A stretch of 34,630 nucleotides of DNA from Spirochaetaceae bacterium (GTDB taxonomy: Bacteria > Spirochaetota > Spirochaetia > B11-G9): positions 1 to 34,630 of the forward strand of contig WGCU01000008.1 of NCBI GenBank assembly GCA_015493635.1. Direction: 5' to 3'. The translations under genes and the position numbers were made by a program. Below, one piece after another: positions 7,342 through 14,043 of the stretch (positions are counted from its first letter, which is position 1; every line of letters starts with the position of its first letter). The notes below the pieces were generated by a model. That model did not search any database, was not told where the DNA came from, and saw only the letters and a list, made by a program, of their open reading frames with translations.

Positions 7342-7802
7342 TTCTGTCCCTCCTTCCAGTCAAGCACATACCCGAGGATCCGTACAACACCATCCCCGGA
7401 TATCTTCTTTAAGGGATTGGTACCCTTATCTATAAAACCCATAAACTCAAGCTCCCGGAGAGCGTACCGGGGTCCCGGCAAAACGCGATACATAACACCC
7501 CCCGGAATAGAAAACGCTTTCATAAGCAGAAATGAATACTCGCTGTATGAAAGAGTATCCTCTGCTTTCTTTTTCTCAAATACCGGCCACTGTTCCTTTT
7601 TTAAGGCAGCAAAAGCCCCGGAAACATCGGTATTTTTATCTATAAGTGATGCGGCACTAAGTACCATGTAAGCGGTACGCTCAAGGTCCGCATGTTTCTC
7701 GTTAAGCAATGTATCAATAACGGTATTAGACTGAGCCATAAGAAGGCTGCTACCGAGAATAAACACCATTAAAAAGAAAAGAAAAAAACCATTTCTTTTC
7801 AT
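7338..7802 (-). CDS. Small exported protein of unknown function, first gene of the envelope operon
   Basis: A 154-residue product from the ATG at 7802. I chose this over the ATG at 7814 because GGAGGGG lies just before it and would otherwise be inside the coding region. A signal peptide (MKRNGFFLFFLMVFILGSS) ends near Ala-Gln. The mature part is mostly predicted helical (LNEKHADLERTAYMVLSAAS, LSYSEYSFLLMKAF, ALRELEFMGFID) and contains no motif I recognise. The 'YSEYSFLLMKAF…G' and 'RYALRELEFMGFI' stretches resemble the paired helices of S-layer-homology-like spirochaetal proteins, but only weakly. It is translationally coupled to the barrel gene. Confidence 0.7.
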   Translation of the reverse strand: MKRNGFFLFFLMVFILGSSLLMAQSNTVIDTLLNEKHADLERTAYMVLSAASLIDKNTDVSGAFAALKKEQWPVFEKKKAEDTLSYSEYSFLLMKAFSIPGGVMYRVLPGPRYALRELEFMGFIDKGTNPLKKISGDGVVRILGYVLDWKEGQK

Positions 7803-7819
7803 GATCCCCTCCATTTATG

Positions 7820-7860
7820 TGATATACTATTAGTATACATCATTTTATCTAAACATCAAT
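7820..7860. promoter_or_regulatory. Divergent promoter region with palindromic -10 boxes
   Basis: TATACT ATT AGTATA (7823–7837) places a -10 box on each strand within 15 bp. Plus strand: TG-A-TATACT, an extended -10 for the CHASE2 cyclase. Minus strand: TATACT with TTGATG 16 bp upstream (complement of 7854–7859) for the envelope operon. Two polymerases could not use both at once, so the two units are probably mutually exclusive or co-regulated here. Confidence 0.6.
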
Positions 7861-7875
7861 TTAATGGAGGTTAAA

Positions 7876-10554
7876 TTGAAGAAAAAAGTCTTTTCAATTG
7901 TACTTATTCCTGTTATCATATCTACCCTATTTACCATATTGAATCTTTTTGACTTTTATCAGAGCGGAGAAAATAAACTTTACGATACACTTCTGCACGT
8001 ACGTCCCGCAATACCGGAAGACAAGTCAATTCTTCTCATCGAGATAGATGATCCATCCATAGCCCAGGTCGGTGTATGGCCGTGGAGCAGGGACATAATG
8101 GCAGACGGCCTTGTGCTCATGAAGGAGATGGGCGCTGCCTATTCCGTATTTGATATTGAATACACAGAACAGAGTCCTCTGGGTGTCAATGCTGATCTTC
8201 TAAAAAAAGAAATCCCTGCAACCTTTACCAGTGAGTTTGATTCCATAAATCAAAACATGAAAGACCTTTTTGATGCTATCAAGTCCGGAAACATATCCCT
8301 TAAGGATGCCGGTGATTATATAAACCAGCTTGCGGGTATAAACAATGAAACAAAAAACGCCCTTTTAAAAAAAGTTACTGAAATTGCCAGGGATAATGAC
8401 ACGTACCTTGGGAAAGCAGCCCGTTTTTTTGGGAATGCTTTTTTTACCATCAACATGCTTCCCGGAAAAGAGGGGAAGGTAACCGGTAAAGAGAAAGCGT
8501 ACATTTCAAAAAACATCGCTATTAAAAACATAAAAAACAGTGATAAAACTATTCTCCAGGCAGTTGATATCCGGCCCGCTATTCCTGCAATCCTGAATAA
8601 CGCCGCCGGGGCGGGTTTTCCCAATGTCCCCATAGAAAGTGACGGTGTTATGAGAAGTATCAATCTTGTTGAAAAATACGATAACCACTACTTTGCCCAG
8701 CTCGTCTTTTCTCCCCTCCTTCACTATTTTGGGAACCCCGAAGTTACTGTTACGAAGAATTCCATCACGCTCACCAGTGTAAAAATAGAGGGGAAGCCAT
8801 CTAAAGATATCATTATACCACTGTCTGAAAAGAAACGGCTTCTCGTTAACTGGACGAAAAATAGTTTCGAAAAAAGTTTCCGCCACTTAAGTTACTACGA
8901 ACTTGTCCTAAATAAAAGACTTGAAAAACGGCTTATTGAGAATCTAAAAACTATTGATGCAGCAGGGTATCTTTCCTACTTCAAGGGAGATACAGACCTT
9001 CTCGCACCGTATAATTACGCGGAGGGTATACGTAAAGATACCGCAGAGTATGCAAAAACCCGTCGTTACTTTTTTGAGGAAGTAGGGAAATTCCTTGACA
9101 GCAGCGCTGAAAAAGATCTGCTCACCGATATAGACAATGTTTTAAATGCTCCTGATGTAGATAAAGAAACAAAAGCTACCTACGCCGCGGTAAAAAAGGA
9201 AGTTCCCGGTAATTTTACCGCCATAAGGGGAGTATACTCAGACCTTATGAAATCCCGGGCAAAGCTTTCAACAGCACTTAAGGGGTCCTTCTGCATTATC
9301 GGGCAGACAGGAACATCCACGACAGATATCGGGGTTACCCCCTTTGAAAAAGAGTACATGAATGTTGGTATCCATGCCAATACTGCAAACACCATACTGA
9401 CCGGGTCATTTCTGGACAACTATCCCTGGTGGTATTCCAGTGCTCTTGCTTTCATCCTGACCATCCTTCTCTCACTTGCAATTCAAAAAAGGAAACCTGT
9501 TCCCTCTGTTATTATAGGATTCGCATTTACCCTCGTTATTGTTGCCGCCCTGGCTGGATATTTTATTGTAACAGGAGTGTACGTCTCGATTCTTACTCCT
9601 GGGCTGGGATTGTTTTTTACCGCTGTAACCCTTTTCCTGTTTAATTTCTTTACTCTGGAGAAAGAAAAGAGTTTCCTGCGGAATGCATTTTCCCACTACC
9701 TTTCCGCCGACGTAATAAATGAGTTGATATCAAACCCTGAAAAACTTAATCTCGGGGGAGAGAAAAAAGAACTGTCAGCTATTTTTACGGACATACAGGG
9801 ATTTTCATCCATATCAGAAAAACTGGATCCGACGGATCTTGTCCGGCTTCTTAATGCCTATCTTACTGCCATGAGTAATATTATTCTTGATTATCGGGGG
9901 ACCATTGACAAGTACGAAGGGGATGCAATTATCTCTTTCTTCGGCGCTCCGGTAGAATACTCCGAACATGCGGCGCATGCATGTCTGGCTGCTGTTAAGA
10001 TGAAAAGGATTGAGTTTGAATTGAATGAACGTTTTGTTACGGAAAAGATGACACCATCTCCTCTTTTTACCCGTATTGGAATAAATACCGGACCAATGGT
10101 TGTAGGAAACATGGGAACTCCCAAAAAGATGGACTACACCATTATGGGGAACGCGGTAAATCTTGCCTCACGGCTTGAGGGAGTAAACAAGATGTACGGG
10201 ACGGGGATACTGATAAGCGATACAACCTACAAGGCCGGGGGTGAAGCTTTTACCGCGCGCAAACTTGACCGGGTCAGGGTTGTCGGAATAAATACTCCTG
10301 TACGGCTGTACGAACTTGTCGAAGAGAAAAATGAAACAGACAGCCGTATGCTGGAGGGCCTGGAGACTTTTCACAGAGGGCTTGATCTTTTTGAAGGAAA
10401 AAAATGGAAGGAAGCTATGGAGTCTTTTTCATCAGTCCTGGATATTATTCCGGAAGACGGTCCGGCAACGACCTACCTTTCCCGGTGTAAGGAGTACCTT
10501 AAAAAACCTCCAAAAGATTCATGGGACGGTGTTTTCAACTTGACGACAAAATAG
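7876..10554 (+). CDS. CHASE2-domain adenylate/guanylate cyclase
   Basis: About 892 residues. I prefer the TTG at 7876 because GGAGG (7866–7870) lies 5 nt before it, while the in-frame ATG at 7864 has no ribosome site. Order: membrane helix near residues 5–25; large extracytoplasmic CHASE2 sensor (LLIEIDDPSIAQVGVWPWSR, later GAGFPNVPIESDGVMRSINL and FCIIGQTGTSTTDIGVTPF) to about residue 510; three membrane helices at about 520–600; class III cyclase domain from about 610, with metal Asp in IFTDIQGF and YEGDAIISFFG and the transition-state Asn/Arg in NAVNLASRLEG. A TPR-like tail follows. The usual substrate-choosing Asp is Thr (MDYTIMG), common in bacterial adenylate cyclases. It is divergent from the FecR operon and ends 2 bp from the convergent DUF190 gene. 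Confidence 0.92.
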   Translation: MKKKVFSIVLIPVIISTLFTILNLFDFYQSGENKLYDTLLHVRPAIPEDKSILLIEIDDPSIAQVGVWPWSRDIMADGLVLMKEMGAAYSVFDIEYTEQSPLGVNADLLKKEIPATFTSEFDSINQNMKDLFDAIKSGNISLKDAGDYINQLAGINNETKNALLKKVTEIARDNDTYLGKAARFFGNAFFTINMLPGKEGKVTGKEKAYISKNIAIKNIKNSDKTILQAVDIRPAIPAILNNAAGAGFPNVPIESDGVMRSINLVEKYDNHYFAQLVFSPLLHYFGNPEVTVTKNSITLTSVKIEGKPSKDIIIPLSEKKRLLVNWTKNSFEKSFRHLSYYELVLNKRLEKRLIENLKTIDAAGYLSYFKGDTDLLAPYNYAEGIRKDTAEYAKTRRYFFEEVGKFLDSSAEKDLLTDIDNVLNAPDVDKETKATYAAVKKEVPGNFTAIRGVYSDLMKSRAKLSTALKGSFCIIGQTGTSTTDIGVTPFEKEYMNVGIHANTANTILTGSFLDNYPWWYSSALAFILTILLSLAIQKRKPVPSVIIGFAFTLVIVAALAGYFIVTGVYVSILTPGLGLFFTAVTLFLFNFFTLEKEKSFLRNAFSHYLSADVINELISNPEKLNLGGEKKELSAIFTDIQGFSSISEKLDPTDLVRLLNAYLTAMSNIILDYRGTIDKYEGDAIISFFGAPVEYSEHAAHACLAAVKMKRIEFELNERFVTEKMTPSPLFTRIGINTGPMVVGNMGTPKKMDYTIMGNAVNLASRLEGVNKMYGTGILISDTTYKAGGEAFTARKLDRVRVVGINTPVRLYELVEEKNETDSRMLEGLETFHRGLDLFEGKKWKEAMESFSSVLDIIPEDGPATTYLSRCKEYLKKPPKDSWDGVFNLTTK

Positions 10555-10556
10555 TT

Positions 10557-10889
10557 TTAAGCGTGACGGTACTTTATTATATGGACCGTTTCTCTCGTAA
10601 CAAGCCCTTCTACGACATGCTCGTCTATGAAGGGTATTATTTTATCCACATTCTCTTTACGGTCAACTATCTCTATAATAACAGGAAGGTCTTCTGATAT
10701 CGTTAAGAGAGATGTAGCATGCATCCTTCTGTCCGCTCCAAACCCCAGAACTCCTCTAAGGACAGTAGCTCCCGCAAGGTTCAGACGCCGTGCTTCTTTA
10801 ACAATCTCTTTATAAAGAGGTTTCCCCTTCAACTTATCACTTTCCCCCATAAATATTCTGAGGAGAACCGCGTCTTCAGCAACTTTCAT
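10557..10889 (-). CDS. DUF190 family protein (fluoride-channel partner)
   Basis: About 110 residues, cytosolic. The sequence KPLYKEIVKEARRLNLAGAT, VLRGVLGFG and PVIIEIVDRKENVDKIIPFI is the DUF190 ferredoxin-like, PII-like fold. Many members sit beside crcB, as here, and are thought to modulate the channel or sense a small ligand; the ligand is unknown. I take ATG 10889, placed 5 nt after AGGGGG, rather than GTG 10895. It follows the crcB stop by 9 nt and is the last gene of the operon, meeting the CHASE2 cyclase gene tail to tail. Confidence 0.88.
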   Translation of the reverse strand: MKVAEDAVLLRIFMGESDKLKGKPLYKEIVKEARRLNLAGATVLRGVLGFGADRRMHATSLLTISEDLPVIIEIVDRKENVDKIIPFIDEHVVEGLVTRETVHIIKYRHA

Positions 10890-10898
10890 GGACACCCC

Positions 10899-11285
10899 CT
10901 ATCGTGCTACCTGATGAATATACCTGAACAGAAGAATTCCCGCAAAAGCTCCTGCTATGGCAAAAACATTATTCAATACAAGATTTAACACAGCATACCG
11001 GTATTCACCATCAGCAAACAAGCTCACTGTTTCAAGGGAATAGGAAGAAAAGGTCGTAAAAGCCCCAAGAAATCCTATACTTAAAAGTGACTTGTAATTT
11101 TCATCAACAACAACATTGTTAAAGAGGGAGAATAAAAACCCGATAACAATTGATCCGATAACATTTACCGACAGCGTTCCGTAGGGCAATATTCCGCCCG
11201 AAATACTGTTGATATGTTTAGAAACCAGATACCGCAGGGGAGCACCGATACTCCCCCCGAGAGCAATAAAAAGAATTCCTTTCAT
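10899..11285 (-). CDS. crcB: CrcB/Fluc fluoride channel
   Basis: 128 residues with four membrane helices, the usual size of one subunit of the dual-topology dimer that exports fluoride across the inner membrane. Signature motifs are present: GGSIGAPLRYLVSK at the N-terminus, GTLSVNVIGSIVIGFL in helix 2, and GFLGAFTTFSSYSLE at about residues 72–86 (helix-3 break, Na+ site and Phe box). A single-copy gene implies a homodimer. The ATG overlaps the stop of the prolyl isomerase gene by one base (TAATG), so the two are translationally coupled. No fluoride riboswitch was found upstream of the operon. Confidence 0.95.
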   Translation of the reverse strand: MKGILFIALGGSIGAPLRYLVSKHINSISGGILPYGTLSVNVIGSIVIGFLFSLFNNVVVDENYKSLLSIGFLGAFTTFSSYSLETVSLFADGEYRYAVLNLVLNNVFAIAGAFAGILLFRYIHQVAR

Positions 11286-12235
11286 TAGAAATCAAGGAGT
11301 TCCACATCAAAAACAAGATAACTGTCAGGTGGAATAACACCGGGATAGCCCTGTTTTCCATACCCGAGTTCAGGAGGAATAATCAAGGTCCTTTTTTCAC
11401 CTTTTTTCATGGTTAAAAGTGCTTCGTTCCATCCCTCAATAACCTGCCCGACAGCAAAATCCGCAGGTTCTCCCCGTTTTACAGAACTGTCAAACACGGT
11501 ACCATCCAGCAGCGACCCTGTATAGTGAACCGTTACCTTCTGCCCCATGGAAGGAGAAGTGTCTCCGGAACCCTCTTCCTGAACAATATAACGTAATCCA
11601 CTGTCGGTAACAACAGCTTCCGGCCATCGCTCCTTGATCCCCGCAACTGCTTTTGATGCTTCTTTCCGGGCTTTTCCCGTGGCAGCCGCTGACGCATCTT
11701 TTACAAGAGCTTCAAAAGAATCTTTCGTTACAACAAACTTCTCAGCGTCAGCTCCCTTCCTTATAATAACAACTTCCTGAATCCTGTCTCCCTGCTGTAT
11801 GGCATTCACCACATCCATGCCGTCGATAACCGTTCCAAATACAGTGTGTTTGTCATCAAGCCAGGGAGTCTTTACGTGCGTAATAAAAAACTGGCTGCCG
11901 TTTGTCCCCGGACCGCTGTTTGCCATAGAGAGAACTCCGGGGCCGCTGTGCCTGAGACTTTTATCAAATTCGTCAGGGAATTTGTATCCCGGACCGCCGG
12001 TACCAGTCCCCAGAGGACATCCACCCTGAATCATAAAATTATCAATAACCCGGTGGAAGTTGAGTCCGTTATAAAAAGGAGTCCCTTCATCTTCCTTGTT
12101 GAGTATCCCTTCCGCAAGACCGACAAAATTCGCAACGGTCATGGGTGTTTTCCGGTATTCAAGATTTATAAAGATAGAACCCTTTTCTGTCTGTATTTCT
12201 GTATATAATCCATCTGAAAGGTCAGAAATATTCAT
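11285..12235 (-). CDS. Cyclophilin–FKBP fusion peptidyl-prolyl isomerase (dual-family immunophilin)
   Basis: A 316-residue protein with two different prolyl-isomerase domains. Residues about 10–165 are cyclophilin: [14 protein letters not shown] with the catalytic Arg, [18 protein letters not shown] and DDKHTVFG. Residues about 205–316 are [71 protein letters not shown]. An Ala/Lys-rich linker joins them. There is no signal peptide, so it should act in the cytosol on folding proteins. Cyclophilin-first fusions of this kind have been described in treponemes and a few other microbes. AGGAGG lies 6 nt before the ATG. It is first in the operon with crcB and DUF190. Confidence 0.93.
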   Translation of the reverse strand: MNISDLSDGLYTEIQTEKGSIFINLEYRKTPMTVANFVGLAEGILNKEDEGTPFYNGLNFHRVIDNFMIQGGCPLGTGTGGPGYKFPDEFDKSLRHSGPGVLSMANSGPGTNGSQFFITHVKTPWLDDKHTVFGTVIDGMDVVNAIQQGDRIQEVVIIRKGADAEKFVVTKDSFEALVKDASAAATGKARKEASKAVAGIKERWPEAVVTDSGLRYIVQEEGSGDTSPSMGQKVTVHYTGSLLDGTVFDSSVKRGEPADFAVGQVIEGWNEALLTMKKGEKRTLIIPPELGYGKQGYPGVIPPDSYLVFDVELLDF

Positions 12236-12308
12236 AGTTTTCCTCCATTACTATTTTCCTAGAGCTGCAGAGATTATCACAATGATTTAAAAATAACAAC
12301 CTGTCCCA

Positions 12309-12337
12309 TTGACAAAAGAGAACGGAAACACCATACT
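12309..12337 (+). promoter_or_regulatory. Sigma-70-type promoter of the DEAD-box helicase gene
   Basis: A perfect TTGACA (12309–12314), a 17-bp spacer, then CATACT (12332–12337). The start of transcription would fall near 12344, giving a leader of about 38 nt before the ATG. The AT-rich 12236–12308 stretch should hold the divergent promoter of the isomerase operon. Confidence 0.65.
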
Positions 12338-12381
12338 CCACGCATATTTAATCAGCACTACCCTCACGTACAGAGTAAAAA

Positions 12382-14043
12382 ATGATACAATTTAATGAAT
12401 TAGAACTAATCCCCGAAATTATTAAAGGTTTAGACGACCTTGGTTTCGAGACCCCCATGCCAATTCAGGAGAAAGTAATACCAATCCTTTTACATAAAAA
12501 GAACGATCTCATTGGCCTTGCACAGACAGGAACAGGGAAAACCGCTGCTTTTGGAATACCGATTCTTCAGCAGCTTGATCTCCACAAAAGACAAACACAG
12601 GCTCTTGTCCTGAGCCCTACAAGAGAACTCTGCATCCAGATTGCCCGTGATATAGATTCATATGCAAAATACATGAAAGGTGTCAGTGTTCTTCCGGTTT
12701 ACGGAGGGGCAAGTATTGAAACCCAGATACGGGGTTTAAAAAAGGGAGCCCACATCGTTGTTGCCACCCCGGGACGGATGCTTGACCTTATCAGACGGAA
12801 ACAGACTAATTTTTCCCAGGTACAAACTGTCATTCTTGATGAAGCTGATGAGATGCTGAACATGGGTTTCCGGGATGAACTTGACGGAATTCTTGCGGAA
12901 ACACCGGATACAAAACGTACCGGCCTTTTTTCGGCAACCATGCCCAGAGAAATACGGGATATTGCATCCAGATACATGCACGACCCTGATGAAGTAACCA
13001 TACAATCAAAAAACCGTGCGTCCGATACCCTCGAACACCAGTTCTTTATTGTTTCAAGCAGTAACCGGTATCAGGTCCTTAAACGGATTGTTGACTTCTA
13101 TCCCGGTATTTACGGGATTGTATTCTGCCGCACCAGGCGGTCTACTCAGGAAGTTGCTGATAACCTTATCCAGGATGGATACAACGCTGATGCGCTGCAT
13201 GGAGATCTTTCCCAGGCACAGCGGGATTACGTTATGCAGAAGTTCCGGCGGAAAAACCTTAATATCCTTGTTGCCACCGATGTCGCTGCCCGGGGTCTTG
13301 ATGTAACCGATTTGACACATGTTATAAATTACGAACTTCCTGATGCTACAGAAACCTACATCCACCGGAGCGGAAGAACAGGAAGAGCTGGAAAGAGCGG
13401 TATTTCCATAACCCTTGTAGGAACCCGGCGAAGACATGCCATTAAAAGCTTTGAACGAAAAATAGGAAATACCTTCAAACGTGTTAAAGTACCAACAGGA
13501 AAAGAGGTTTGCGGAAACCAGCTTTTTAAGCTTATCGACAGGGTTGAAAAAGCGGAGGTAAATGAGGCGCTTATTGCGGAATATCTTCCCGGTATCTACC
13601 AGAAATTTGAAGCCCTTTCCAGAGAGGAACTTATCAAACATTTTGTTTCTCTGGAGTTTAACCGATTCCTTGATTACTACGAAGGTGCGGGAGACCTTGA
13701 AATTAAAGAATCCGCTCATCTACCCTCTACCAGAGGTAAATCCAGAGGACGGAAAAATATCCATGGGAGCAAAACCGGCAGCGGAGATGCCCGGTTTTTC
13801 ATCAACATCGGGAAAACAGATAAACTAACGGTACCGAAGCTTATCGGGATTATCAAGGAAGTAACACGAAGCAGAAATATCCCTATAGGAAAAATTGATA
13901 TTTTAAAGAATTTCTCATTTTTCGAAGCAAACCGGGATTCCATTGATCTTATGTTAAAATCATTCAAGAAAGCCTACTACAAGGGGCGCAAACTGAACGT
14001 TGAACTGACAAAGAAACCGGGTAAAAAACAGTTCAGAGGCTAA
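12382..14043 (+). CDS. DEAD-box ATP-dependent RNA helicase (DeaD/DbpA-like)
   Basis: 553 residues, cytosolic RNA-unwinding ATPase, probably in ribosome assembly or mRNA turnover. All core motifs are visible: Q motif FETPMPIQE (about 22–30), Walker A AQTGTGKT (47–54), PTREL (79–83), TPGR (129–132), DEAD (153–156), SAT (184–186), HGDLSQAQRD (273–282), ATDVAARGLDV (298–308) and HRSGRTGR (328–335). A C-terminal domain at about 470–545 (RFFINIGKTDKL, RSRNIPIGKIDILKNFSFFE, RKLNVELT) is the small RNA-binding fold of DbpA/CsdA. This 'RFFINIGKTDKL' variant favours the DeaD/CsdA–DbpA group over RhlE, which lacks the domain. The Shine–Dalgarno is weak. The stop interlocks with the convergent HEAT-repeat gene by three bases. 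Confidence 0.93.
   Translation: MIQFNELELIPEIIKGLDDLGFETPMPIQEKVIPILLHKKNDLIGLAQTGTGKTAAFGIPILQQLDLHKRQTQALVLSPTRELCIQIARDIDSYAKYMKGVSVLPVYGGASIETQIRGLKKGAHIVVATPGRMLDLIRRKQTNFSQVQTVILDEADEMLNMGFRDELDGILAETPDTKRTGLFSATMPREIRDIASRYMHDPDEVTIQSKNRASDTLEHQFFIVSSSNRYQVLKRIVDFYPGIYGIVFCRTRRSTQEVADNLIQDGYNADALHGDLSQAQRDYVMQKFRRKNLNILVATDVAARGLDVTDLTHVINYELPDATETYIHRSGRTGRAGKSGISITLVGTRRRHAIKSFERKIGNTFKRVKVPTGKEVCGNQLFKLIDRVEKAEVNEALIAEYLPGIYQKFEALSREELIKHFVSLEFNRFLDYYEGAGDLEIKESAHLPSTRGKSRGRKNIHGSKTGSGDARFFINIGKTDKLTVPKLIGIIKEVTRSRNIPIGKIDILKNFSFFEANRDSIDLMLKSFKKAYYKGRKLNVELTKKPGKKQFRG

Noticed and set aside
12236-12308. Possible fluoride riboswitch before the crcB operon
   Set aside because: The stretch lacks the conserved pseudoknot elements of the crcB motif and is merely AT-rich.
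13054-13719. 221-codon minus-strand ORF inside the helicase gene
   Set aside because: It is a shadow of the DEAD-box helicase, whose frame carries all core motifs.
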